From Emticicia agri (lineage in GTDB: Bacteria > Bacteroidota > Bacteroidia > Cytophagales > Spirosomataceae), in the NCBI RefSeq assembly GCF_004168285.1, contig NZ_SEWF01000027.1, positions 1 through 64,000 on the forward strand: a DNA stretch of 64,000 bases, given 5' to 3'. The notes beneath the pieces are model-generated. The model saw only the letters and a list, made by a program, of their open reading frames with translations, made no database searches and was not told the DNA's origin. A program made the translations under genes and the position numbers. Shown piece by piece: positions 41,824 to 51,800 of this stretch (the stretch's first letter is position 1; each line of letters starts with the position of its first letter).

Positions 41824-43344
41824 TTATTTATCCCACCATACTTTAGAATCCAGATCGTCATTTCCTTGTCTGCCTATGGCTTCTTTCACATTCGCAGAAT
41901 TAACAGAAATCTCAGAGTTCGGATAAGTCAGTCGTCTGATAAAATCACCCTTGATACTTTTTCCGGGAAAAGGATTAGGCGTTAATTTAGGAAAACCACT
42001 TCTTCTGAAGTTGGCAAATGCTTCCGGCCCGTTTAAGAAAGAAGCCACCCAATACTGCGTATTGATTTGTTCTAAAGCATCGGCAGGTACAAAAGGATGA
42101 TCTTTCAGATAGGTATCTATGGCTTCTGCCGGAACAGTAGAATTGACATCATAAGCAGCTAATTGTTCCATGTGCGCCCTGACACCATTTTTGTAATACT
42201 CTTCCACCGAACCGGTTGCCCATCCTCTTTGTGCTGCTTCGGCTAGTAATAACTGGGTTTGTGCATACGTAACAAAAAACATAGGGCTTGCTACTTTGGT
42301 CATACGGGTTCTGTCCACCTGGCTATATTCGTAAAAGCTCGCCAGACCTGCGGCAGCAGCAGGCGCTTTAACGGTGTTGTTATCATAACCCAAAGGCATA
42401 CCAATCTGGATTGCAGGGTCGGTAGAAGCTCTGGAAGCTACATGATCAGAACCTGACCCTGCCCCAACATATCTAACAGCAATAGCTTTTAACCTTGGGT
42501 CATTAGTTTTCTTGAGATAATCTACAAACGGAGCAGCTAAGAAGAAGTTGGCAGCTTCGGTAGAATTAAGCATCTGGCCTACACCATTCACATAGTTGGC
42601 ATCATGTTTAATAAAAGCATTATCAGCATTCGAACTGAATACTCCTCCCTGAATGGCCTTTTGTGTCGTCTCTTTGGCCAATGTCGCATCAACTTTGGTT
42701 AGTCTCATGCCCACACGTAGCATCAAAGAGTAACCAAATTTTTTCCACTTGGCAATATCGCCCCCATACAGCACATCTGCTGTTTCACGGGTTTTGGCTG
42801 CATCAAGCGCTGCGGTTGCTTCTGTCAGTTCTTTAATAACATTAGTATAAATTGCTTGTTGCGTATCATATTTTGGCAGAACTATCTGATCTGTGAAGCC
42901 TTTACCGGCCTGGTCGTAAGGAACATCGCCGTAAGTATCCGTCAGGATTATAAAAGCATAAGCCTTCCAGATACGAGCCATGTTAAGCAGGTTGCTTCTT
43001 GCCGGAACATCTTTCACTGTTTTTATGACATCGGTTGTAAACAAAACTACTGTTCTGTAATACCGTTGCCATAGCTGTTGCGTGGCATCTCTGTTATCCT
43101 GATTAAAGTTGGCTCCGGCTACCACGCCAGAATTGGGCGTTACCATTTGTTGCACAATTCCCATTTCATACTGCACAATACCTGCCGGAAAAGACGCATT
43201 AATTAAAGCATTATTGAATATAAAGGCCGGGTTGATGGCTGTGGCTGCTGTTTTATTGACATTGAGTTCATCAAAACCTTTGTCGCACGAGGAAGCCAAT
43301 ACAATAAAAAAGCTTATTAATAAGTAACTATATATTTTTTTCAT
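41824..43344 (-). CDS. SusD-like surface lipoprotein (SusD-like_2 type)
   Basis: About 506 residues from ATG 43344, giving a lipoprotein signal (MKKIYSYLLISFFIVLASSC); the frame at 43356 adds only MLII. The start FDELNVNKTAATAINPAFIFNNAL and later MARIWKAYAFIILTDTYGDVPYDQAG are typical of the second SusD family. It forms the uptake pair with the SusC protein encoded 11 bases upstream. Different in type from the first SusD, so the two pairs probably recognise different oligosaccharides. Confidence 0.93.
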   Translation of the reverse strand: MKKIYSYLLISFFIVLASSCDKGFDELNVNKTAATAINPAFIFNNALINASFPAGIVQYEMGIVQQMVTPNSGVVAGANFNQDNRDATQQLWQRYYRTVVLFTTDVIKTVKDVPARSNLLNMARIWKAYAFIILTDTYGDVPYDQAGKGFTDQIVLPKYDTQQAIYTNVIKELTEATAALDAAKTRETADVLYGGDIAKWKKFGYSLMLRVGMRLTKVDATLAKETTQKAIQGGVFSSNADNAFIKHDANYVNGVGQMLNSTEAANFFLAAPFVDYLKKTNDPRLKAIAVRYVGAGSGSDHVASRASTDPAIQIGMPLGYDNNTVKAPAAAAGLASFYEYSQVDRTRMTKVASPMFFVTYAQTQLLLAEAAQRGWATGSVEEYYKNGVRAHMEQLAAYDVNSTVPAEAIDTYLKDHPFVPADALEQINTQYWVASFLNGPEAFANFRRSGFPKLTPNPFPGKSIKGDFIRRLTYPNSEISVNSANVKEAIGRQGNDDLDSKVWWDK

Positions 43345-43355
43345 GATTATTAGCA

Positions 43356-46300
43356 TTAAAATTTAACGTTTAAATTGAACCCTAAACTGCGGGTTGTTGG
43401 CAGACCCGTAGATTCCAGTCCGACAAGGTTGTCAGAAGAGTAGCCAAAAGACTCAGGGTCTATATTAGGCACCCATTTTTTTAGCATTAATACATTATTT
43501 GCCACGAAACTTAGTTTTACTGCTTTAATTGGAGAATTCTGAGGCAGGAATTTAGTAAAGTCATACCCGGCAGTAATCTGACGAAGTTTCCAGTAGCCAC
43601 CGTTATAAATGACCGGCTCAACCAAAGCAGCAGTTCTTACAATTTCCCAATAAGGTTGTATATTGGCTTTTACTGTATTGGGTTCTCCCTTTTCATTGAC
43701 TCCATCACCGATAATTCCGTCTCTTCCTTCCAGCGTAATTTTATGTAACCCTTCTCTGATAAGGTTGAAATTAGTGCCGGATAACATCTTGTTACCCAAT
43801 TTGAAATCAATCAGAAAGGAAAGATTAACTCCTTTGTAATTAAATGAATTATTAATACCCCCTACCCATTTTGGCAGAGCACTTCCGAATGAGATAAGGT
43901 CTGGTGTACGGATAGGCAAACCACCTGTGCCAAATATTTTTCTGCCTTGTGCGTCTCTCTTGTATCCAAAGCCATATATCTGAGCCATTTCCTGGCCAAC
44001 TATTTGTCTTAATTCTCCATTGAACACGTGCGTACCAACGGTAATTCTTTCACCCGGGGTATCGGTCAGTAAACTTAAAACTTTGGTGATATTATAAGAG
44101 CCGTTAAATGTCAGATCCCATTGAAAATTTCTTGTTCGTAAAGGCACTAAATTAAGTAAGAACTCAACCCCTTTATTTTCGCTTTTACCACTGTTAATCA
44201 ATGTATTAGTAAAACCGGAGGCATCAGAAATCTGGGCAGATACAATCTGGTCATTGGTTATTTTTCTATAAGCAGCAAAGTCAAGACCTACCCGATTCTT
44301 AAATAATTTCAGTTCTAATCCGATTTCAGACTCGGCTGTTTGCATCGGTCTTAAACCAGCGTTTGGTACAGTGGTACCCTGCGAACCACCGACAGGTTGA
44401 GCCGCTCCCGAAGGATTTGGAAACAGATTAGCATTGATGCCATAAAAAAGGTTATTTGAATAAGGCGCCACATCTGTATCGCTACCCACTTCGGCATAGG
44501 CCAGTCGTAATTTCCCGAAGTTCAACCAGCTTGGTGCTGACTGAAACGCCTGAGAGAATACAAAACTACCTGAGACTGAAGGGTATAGAATACTTCTGTT
44601 TTCGGGCGAAAGTGTAGAAAACCAGTCGTTTCTGGCCGTAACATTCACAAAAAGGAAGTCTTTATAAGATAATTCTCCTGAACCATAGATGGAGTTAACA
44701 GCTCTCTCGGTCAAACCATAAATCGGGTCTTTTACCCGACCATTCATAACCGTATACAAGCCTCTTACGACAAAATCCTGAACCAGTACACTGTTCAAAT
44801 CAGAACGACGATACATCTGATTCCCCCCGGCATTGATGTCAATACCAAAATCGCCGAACTTTCTGCTGGCCGAAATCAATACATCAGCATTGGTCTCTCT
44901 GAATCTTCTCGATTCCTGCGTAAATGTACCATTCACAAACCCGGCAGGTGCAGGGCTTAAGGAAGCATGTCCTGTCGGGAAGTTGTTAAATTCCTGGTCA
45001 CGAGACCAGAAATCCTGACCAATACGTCCCTGAATAAATAACCAGGGTAAAATGTTATATTTTGCTGAAATATTTCCAAAAAGCCTATCACGGCGAATAT
45101 TCTGAAACTGTTCAGCTAATACCCAGTAAGGATTGGTACGATTCTTAAATCTTGAATAAACATACTCATTCCCATCAGCGTCATATTTCTTTTGATCCAG
45201 CAAATCCAAAGGCATGGAATTAGCCATATTATAAAGTGCTGTTGGAATAGAGTTATCCTGATTGGCTATATTCGGAGGATTTTTGTTGAATTCGTTAGAA
45301 TAATTTACATTTCCCGAAAAGCTCAGTTTTTTAGACAAATCATAAGAAAAGCCGAGGTTCACAGTTTTACGGCTGAATGAATTATTAGGCACAATACCTT
45401 TACTGTCCATATTAGCAAATGAAAGATTAAAACCACCTTTTTCACCACCTGCTGATAAACTGATGGTATTGGTAAAATTCGAGCCATTTCTAAAGAATTT
45501 CCTGATTCTGTTATAGACAGGTTCATACGGAACAGTAACCCCATCAAACAATACTTGTGTCATACCGGGTTGAAATTTCTCACCAAAAGACCATTGACCG
45601 GAAGTAGGATTAGGTGTAGTAGGCCGAACACCATTTTCTCCCTGACCATACTCGTATTGATAATCGGTAAAGTCGAGAGGTGTTTCGTTGGTGTAATTTG
45701 AGTTGAAACTTACGCCAATACCACGCCCGCTCCCTTTGGTTTTAGTAGTAATCATAATTACGCCATCTTTGGCACGTGAACCATACAAAGCTGCTGCGGT
45801 AGCTCCTTTAAGCACAGTCATGCTTTCAATATCATCAGGATTTACACTCGATAAACCATCACCGCCATCAGAAGTATTTCCTCCACCTCTCACGCCGATA
45901 GAGTTATCAGAAGCGGCGTTTCCGGGATTTGTACCAAAGTTGGTATTGTCAATAGGCACACCATTAATAACAATTAATGGGTTGTTTTGTCCTGCAAAAG
46001 AAGATTGACCTCTTATCCTGATTTTTGATGTGCCATTGGGGCCGGTACCCAGACCAGAGATATTTACTCCGGCTATTTTGCCCTGCAGGGTATTCATAAA
46101 ATTGGGAGAACGGTTTTCTGTAATGGCATCTGCAGAAATCGTTGAAGTAGCATATCCTAATTTCTTAGCATCTTTTTTAATACCTAAGGCCGTTACTACT
46201 ACTTCTTCCAATGCTTGGGTATCTTCCAGTAGATTTACCTCAATTGCAGAACGGTTGCCAACTTTAATTTCCTGAGCTAAATAACCGATAAAACTAAAAA

Positions 46301-46541
46301 CGAGGGTTTCTTCAGAAGAAGCATCAATCTTAAAGTTGCCTGAGGCATCTGTGGTAGTTCCCCGTTGAGTACCTTTAATGGTAATACCAACCCCTGGCAT
46401 TGGGTCTTTAGTTGTTCCACCTATTACACGCCCGCTGATTGATCTGGTCTGCGCTAAAATCACTAATGGGCTGAAAAATAGCAGTAATAATAGGATTTTC
46501 TGTTTAAAACTGTGGGTTCTTAATGGGTAATTCTGTTTCAT
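43356..46541 (-). CDS. SusC/RagA-family TonB-linked outer-membrane transporter, second locus
   Basis: 1,061 residues: signal peptide (to VILAQ), carboxypeptidase-like beta domain (SISGRVIGGTTKDPMPGVGITIKG), TonB-box/plug (ALEEVVVTALGIKKDAKKLG, QGKIAGVNISG, VLKGATAAALYGSRAKDGV) and a 22-strand-type barrel ending LGFNLNVKF. It is intact. First gene of a minus-strand operon with susD, the transporter and the sugar-acid enzymes. A promoter and a CGTGT-N7-ACACC palindrome lie upstream, and the LacI-type regulator gene diverges from it. Confidence 0.95.
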   Translation of the reverse strand: MKQNYPLRTHSFKQKILLLLLFFSPLVILAQTRSISGRVIGGTTKDPMPGVGITIKGTQRGTTTDASGNFKIDASSEETLVFSFIGYLAQEIKVGNRSAIEVNLLEDTQALEEVVVTALGIKKDAKKLGYATSTISADAITENRSPNFMNTLQGKIAGVNISGLGTGPNGTSKIRIRGQSSFAGQNNPLIVINGVPIDNTNFGTNPGNAASDNSIGVRGGGNTSDGGDGLSSVNPDDIESMTVLKGATAAALYGSRAKDGVIMITTKTKGSGRGIGVSFNSNYTNETPLDFTDYQYEYGQGENGVRPTTPNPTSGQWSFGEKFQPGMTQVLFDGVTVPYEPVYNRIRKFFRNGSNFTNTISLSAGGEKGGFNLSFANMDSKGIVPNNSFSRKTVNLGFSYDLSKKLSFSGNVNYSNEFNKNPPNIANQDNSIPTALYNMANSMPLDLLDQKKYDADGNEYVYSRFKNRTNPYWVLAEQFQNIRRDRLFGNISAKYNILPWLFIQGRIGQDFWSRDQEFNNFPTGHASLSPAPAGFVNGTFTQESRRFRETNADVLISASRKFGDFGIDINAGGNQMYRRSDLNSVLVQDFVVRGLYTVMNGRVKDPIYGLTERAVNSIYGSGELSYKDFLFVNVTARNDWFSTLSPENRSILYPSVSGSFVFSQAFQSAPSWLNFGKLRLAYAEVGSDTDVAPYSNNLFYGINANLFPNPSGAAQPVGGSQGTTVPNAGLRPMQTAESEIGLELKLFKNRVGLDFAAYRKITNDQIVSAQISDASGFTNTLINSGKSENKGVEFLLNLVPLRTRNFQWDLTFNGSYNITKVLSLLTDTPGERITVGTHVFNGELRQIVGQEMAQIYGFGYKRDAQGRKIFGTGGLPIRTPDLISFGSALPKWVGGINNSFNYKGVNLSFLIDFKLGNKMLSGTNFNLIREGLHKITLEGRDGIIGDGVNEKGEPNTVKANIQPYWEIVRTAALVEPVIYNGGYWKLRQITAGYDFTKFLPQNSPIKAVKLSFVANNVLMLKKWVPNIDPESFGYSSDNLVGLESTGLPTTRSLGFNLNVKF

Positions 46542-46624
46542 TTTTGTAGAAGTTTTATTTGATTAGTACAATTTTTTATGTTTGAAATACTAAAATTTCA
46601 GGTTCTTTGAAAAAATAGGATTAT

Positions 46625-46655
46625 CGAAACTATATGCAGAAATTTGATTTCCAAA
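46625..46655 (-). promoter_or_regulatory. Promoter for the second susC operon
   Basis: On the minus strand: TTTG (46655-46652), exactly 19 bases, then TAGTTTCG (46632-46625), one mismatch from TAnnTTTG. It lies 84 bases or more upstream of the susC start codon. Confidence 0.5.
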
Positions 46656-46660
46656 TAAAG

Positions 46661-46677
46661 CGTGTCAATTTGACACC
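46661..46677. promoter_or_regulatory. Candidate operator, AraR-like variant
   Basis: CGTGTCAATTTGACACC. GTGTCAA-T-TTGACAC (46662-46676) is a perfect 7+1+7 palindrome with the same arm spacing as the TGTGT-N7-ACACA sites. It ends just upstream of the -33 box of the susC promoter, so it could serve activation there or control of the divergent regulator gene. AraR or the adjacent LacI-type protein could bind it; the half-site and spacing favour AraR. Confidence 0.55.
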
Positions 46678-46835
46678 TACTATTGAACGCCAACTATCAG
46701 AAACGTTTGTGATAATCATTTTTTTTAGGTTTTTTGTAATGAAGTGGTAAGAGAAAAGGAATATTAATGGTTATAAAGAAATTTTTGCGTAATTTGATTA
46801 TTGATAAGTAATCTTAAAAAAGTGCAACATCAGGT

Positions 46836-47993
46836 ATGCAAAAATGTATTAAATGTAATTCGGTAGATGGGGTAATCAGATCTGGTTTTTTAAGAGGAAA
46901 GCAGCGTTTTTTTTGTAAACTATGTAATTTCCACTTCATTTTAGAAAATGAAAATGCCAGATTACCCCAAAAAGCTACTCAGGCCACCATTGTGGATCTG
47001 GCGAAGCATTTGGGTATTGCTGCTTCTACCGTTTCGAGGGCTTTAAATGGTAAAGCTGATATTAGTCCATTTACCAGAAAGGCAGTCATGCAAGCGGCCA
47101 TTGACTTAGATTACAGACCTAATTTATTAGCTCAGAGTCTGAATAAAGGTAAGACGAACACGATTGGTGTAGTGATTCCGAATGTTGAACTTCCTTTTTT
47201 TGCAACTGCTTTAGCGAGTATTCAACAAGTGGCTATTGACACGGGTTATAGAATAATGGTTTGTCATTCAAGTGAAAGTGAAGCTATTGAAAAACTCAAT
47301 ACAGAAACGCTCATAGCATGCCGTGTAGATGGGTTATTGGTAAGTCATTCAAAAGAGACCACCTCTTTTGAACATATTCAAAGGGTATTAGCAAAAAGTA
47401 TCCCCATAGTACACTTTGATAGAGTTTGTAACGAGATAGATACCCCAAAAGTAATTCATGAAGACTTTAAAGGAAGTTTTGATTTGGTAGAACATTTAAT
47501 TTTACAAGGTTGTCGCAAGATTGGTGTCATGCTTGGACCTCAGAAGTTTTATATTTCACAGATTCGTTTGGAAGGGTATAAAGCGGCACTTCAAAAATAT
47601 GGTATTGAAGTAGATGAGAAATATATTTATTATTCAGAAATGAATAAAAATGATGGAACGAAGGCCTTTGAATATTTCATCAATCTGCCAAATCCACCAG
47701 ATGGACTTTTTGCTATGCTCTCAAGAAATGCCATAGAAATGATGGTGGAGGCTAAAAAAAGACAAATTAAAATTCCTGAAGATATGGCATTTGTTGGTTT
47801 TGGTGATGATATTCTGTGTGAGTTATTTGAACCCTCTTTGACAGTCTTTAATCATTTTCCAACCAAAGTTGGCGAAGCTGCTATAAATCTGCTTATTGAA
47901 AACATTAAGAACAAAAATACTACCAGCTCTACTATTCAATCTGTTCAGGGAGAGTTAGTGATTAGAGATTCTTCCTTTAAGGGAAAGAGTTAA
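46836..47993 (+). CDS. LacI-family regulator with N-terminal zinc ribbon
   Basis: 385 residues. Residues 1-35 form an InsA/IS1-like zinc ribbon (Cys4, Cys7, Cys27, Cys30, with GFLRGKQRFFCKLCNFHF). A LacI helix-turn-helix follows at about 51-72 (TIVDLAKHLGIAASTVSRALNG) with hinge region YRPNLLAQSLNKGKTNTIGVVIP. The rest is a periplasmic-binding-protein-like effector domain. LacI proteins normally begin with the helix-turn-helix, so the ribbon is an added DNA- or protein-binding module. It is divergent from the second susC and probably controls that locus in response to a sugar or sugar acid. Confidence 0.88.
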   Translation: MQKCIKCNSVDGVIRSGFLRGKQRFFCKLCNFHFILENENARLPQKATQATIVDLAKHLGIAASTVSRALNGKADISPFTRKAVMQAAIDLDYRPNLLAQSLNKGKTNTIGVVIPNVELPFFATALASIQQVAIDTGYRIMVCHSSESEAIEKLNTETLIACRVDGLLVSHSKETTSFEHIQRVLAKSIPIVHFDRVCNEIDTPKVIHEDFKGSFDLVEHLILQGCRKIGVMLGPQKFYISQIRLEGYKAALQKYGIEVDEKYIYYSEMNKNDGTKAFEYFINLPNPPDGLFAMLSRNAIEMMVEAKKRQIKIPEDMAFVGFGDDILCELFEPSLTVFNHFPTKVGEAAINLLIENIKNKNTTSSTIQSVQGELVIRDSSFKGKS

Positions 47994-48086
47994 CTTATGA
48001 TAGAATTTCATTTAATACCCTCTTTATATCTATTGCTAAATTTTTTTGTAAATAGCCTACTTAACTTTAAATGAAATAGTCACGAT

Positions 48087-48127
48087 TTAATCTGACAGTT
48101 AATTTTAGCACCCTGCTGTCAGATTAA
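48087..48127. terminator. Hairpin between convergent lacI-type and immunity genes
   Basis: TTAATCTGACAG and CTGTCAGATTAA form a perfect 12-base stem with a 17-base loop, between the 3' ends of two convergent genes. There is no long T-run, so its strength as a terminator is uncertain. Confidence 0.5.
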
Positions 48128-48162
48128 GTCTTATCTATTACACTTAAAATAATCAACTTTTT

Positions 48163-48864
48163 TCAGGGAAGGATAATCCTATCAGTATGAAGAATTTCAG
48201 CTCCAGTTATATTTTTTTCGAATAAAGCATTTTTTAAATTTTCTTTAATATAAATTTTGTTATCAAAAGTTCCTCTTACGCTAAAAAGGTCAAAGTCTAT
48301 GGTGTATTTTAAAGCTATTTTTTTTGCCCAAAGAGAATAATAAATATCTTGGATTTTTGATTCTTTTTTTACCTCCTGATCTTTTCTAATATATGCCTCT
48401 TTATCATCTAATATTATTTCTTCAAGAATTCTATCTCGAATATCTTTTTTAATAAATATACTATTAGGGTAGTCCACAATATCAGATAAATCACAAACTA
48501 CTTTTAAATAGTAATAATTTTCAATGAAATCTTTTCCCCTTAACAGCCTAATTTGATAAAACCTGTGTTCAGGTAAAAGAAATTTTTCGAAAATTTCTTT
48601 TACCTGAACACTTAGGATAAAACCTGTTGAACCCATCAAGCTACAGCTCAAAAAATCACTTATTTTTGACTTTCCATTCATTACAAAATGATCAAAGTTT
48701 GGTATAAAGGGAGGTATTGAGTTATAATATTGCCTTGAAAATATATAAATGGAATCCTTAGCATTATAATCATACCCTTTCCCCATCTTCGTAATTTGAG
48801 GATAGTATGCACCTGTTTCCTTTGTGGCACAGGCTTCTTCTAATATATATATATTCTCTTTCAT
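48163..48864 (-). CDS. Probable immunity protein (Imm11/DUF1629-like)
   Basis: 233 residues, no signal peptide. The pattern ILSVQVKEIFEKFLLPEHRFYQIRL...YYYLKVV...DLSDIVDYPNSIF and, at the end, IYIKENLKNALFEKNITGAEIL resembles the Imm11/DUF1629 family, which ends with a helix followed by TGxEF. It follows the RHS toxin gene by one base on the same strand, the standard place for the cognate immunity gene. It should neutralise the AHH nuclease domain in the cytoplasm. Family assignment is from memory of its pattern. Confidence 0.7.
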   Translation of the reverse strand: MKENIYILEEACATKETGAYYPQITKMGKGYDYNAKDSIYIFSRQYYNSIPPFIPNFDHFVMNGKSKISDFLSCSLMGSTGFILSVQVKEIFEKFLLPEHRFYQIRLLRGKDFIENYYYLKVVCDLSDIVDYPNSIFIKKDIRDRILEEIILDDKEAYIRKDQEVKKESKIQDIYYSLWAKKIALKYTIDFDLFSVRGTFDNKIYIKENLKNALFEKNITGAEILHTDRIILP

Positions 48865-48865
48865 T

Positions 48866-51800
48866 TTAGGTACAGTTAGGGTCTCCTTGACAAGGAGATA
48901 TATCCATTTTTTTTAATTGAATTTGAACTTTTGTGTTGTCGGTTGGCATAGTTACATTTGTTTTAAACAAATCGTTTATTTTAATATCTGGTTTACTATT
49001 AATTAAATTTCTCGTATCAGAGACAGATCCTCTTACAAATTTTGTAGATTGGTCTATAGTTCTATTTGGGTTATTTTCTTTAAATTCCTCCAATTTTCTA
49101 AACATTTCCTTATTATACTCAGGATGGTTGCTATGTCTACCTTCTCCTGTTTCTTTATTAAATTTCTCGACTTCTATTTTGTTTTCTTTACCATCTTGTT
49201 TAAACCCTCCTTGACGTGCTTCTTGAACTACAGGATGCCCCTTTAAGGCATTAGGTGAAATATGATGCTCTTCTGTTGCAGGTAATAGTACGGGGCTACT
49301 TGGTTGTAACGGAACCGTATTAGGAATAATTCTTGGTGCGACCATAGGCCTTACCAAGACTCCACTACTTGAAAAGATTGGTGAAAATGGAGCTAACTCT
49401 TTTCCCTCCAACTCAATACCTTTTCCAAACTTATTTTCTTGTAAAGCATATGGAGAATTGTAAACATATTTCTCAGCCAGTGGGTCAATTTGCCAGAAAC
49501 GACCAATTTGATAATCTGATGGTCTGAATTTAAATAAATCTATACCTAGTCCAAATTCATCAATTCTCTCTTGCTTTTGATATTTCCAGTTGTTGGTTTT
49601 TTCCCCACTAAGACTATTTATTTCATACCCAAATACATCGTAATCATTCGATTGTACTACGACAGGTGGCTTGTAAATCCCACTCACAGGAGCTGCTGAA
49701 CTATCTCTAAAACTTACTCTTAAATTACCCCAAATATCTCTATATTCAAACTCTGATACCCATTTTTGAGTATTTTTATTGAAGATAAATCTCCCCTCAT
49801 CATGAATAATCTGATATACGGAATCATTCTTCATAATCAGATTATCCCGATACATCCATACGTCACCGTTGGAGAGTTTGCGTTTTAATAGAGTTCCATC
49901 GGCATCATAATAAAAATTTACCCAATTGCCATTAGTGAACTTAACTCTACTAACTTTTTTCAGATAAGAATGATAAATAATACTATCAATGCCTTTGTTT
50001 TTGTCAAATTTCAAAGCTCCATTACTCCAATAACCATAATCGTTGCCTGACGTATTACCATCATTAAATCCTACACTTGTACCAGCATCAGTTACCGAAA
50101 GCAGTTGATTGCCACTGTAGGCATAACTTAGGTTATCTATCGTATTTCTTTTGAGTTGTAAGATATTACCATTCCTATCATATCTCACAGTATCTAATGA
50201 ATAATTACTTCCTGAAACCCCACCACTATAGCCTGATTTGATTAAGCGACTTGCGCCGTCATAATAATGCTTATATTGTTGATTTTTAGCTATATTGGGT
50301 GTTTTCCACGTCTGGTAGCTGATATTTCCATCATAGTAACGTTTATCATCCTCAAATGCCAATTTCATCGAAAACAGGTCATTTTCTTTAGGGTCTGGTC
50401 GTACCAACTTGTTTCTACAGTTGATACAGTTTTGTTGTCCTCTGATATGGTACTCGTAATTGATGGTTTGCAGGGCATCCACCAGTCCATTACTATGCGT
50501 AGTATCAATCTCAGCAATATAGGTTTCAGTAGTACCGTCAGCCACGAATATATCACTGATAATCACGGCTTTATTAGCAATATCCTGTGTAGTTGGTTGG
50601 TCTAAAGCAGGAGGACGATTAATATAATCTGCTCCCTTAGTTGCTATTTCATAGTTTCTGTTTGGTTCAAATTTCTTTGTTACTAATTGCCCAATCTCGT
50701 TATAGATATATTGGATGGTTGATTGTAAATTGTTCAATGAATTGATAATCTGGACACTGTAGCCATTTTTTCTCTCACCCTTTCCGTAAGTATTAGAAAT
50801 AACATATGTAATACTTCCCGCTCCGAAATATTGAGGTGCAAAAATTCGTGAGTAGCTATCAATACCACCTTGCAATCTATAGAAAGTAAATGGATGCTCT
50901 ACATTGTTCTGCAAGTTCTGCTTGGCAGATTCCATTACCCTCCCTTTAGTATCATAATAAAGGGCTTCAACCAACCATTTCCTGTTTTCAGTATAGCGTT
51001 TCCATGTTCCGGTCAATAAGCCTTTTGTATTGCTGTAATACGTATTCAAAGGTAGAAAATTATTACTTCGCCACGTAGCATAGTTATCGAAATAATTTAC
51101 CCGCATAACCTTACTGCTATCTGCACCAATCGGAAAACTATTATTGGTGTAGTAGAAGTATTCTGGCTTATTGCTGTCAAAAGTTTCAGATAAAGTGGTT
51201 TGCGCATTAAACTGGCTTTGAATGGTACTCCTGCTATTTGCATTGGTTAGTTCACCAGAAAGGATTTCACGGCTTATCGCATCATATTTAGTGAAACTCC
51301 AAAGGTTGAGGTTTCTTTGGTGGGCATCCTGATTGAGTACCGGACGGTCTAATTTATCGTATATGCTATACGTAAATCCTCCATTTGGTACATGACTTTG
51401 TATAACCCTGCCCCTTACATCATATTGATAGAAAAATACCCCTCCTATCCATGCACTCGTGTTTTGGGCAATTGAACTGTTCAAAGCATAGGCTTTAGGT
51501 TGGAGAATTGCGACAGTTCGACCAAAATCATCATTGATGTAGTACGTAGTTAGATAATTACCTCCAACCTGTTGCTGCTTTTGTATGAGTTTGCCTTGAT
51601 TGTCAGTAATTTCGATTTGAGTATTACCCTGTTCATCAATTACCCGTCTTTTGTATAAGCTATTATTGGCATAAGTACCACTCAATGTAATATTCCCTGT
51701 GGCATCTGCTGTATAATAGCGAATATCATTACCTGCTATTTCGTCAAACGTTTGAATTTTCTTATCGGTACTATGCCACGCATTACCTAAGCCAAACTGG

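Noticed and set aside
46662-46676. Palindrome as a classical LacI-family operator
   Set aside because: LacI operators usually have a CG centre and even symmetry; this one has odd symmetry and the same half-site spacing as the arabinose sites. The LacI-type protein cannot be fully excluded.
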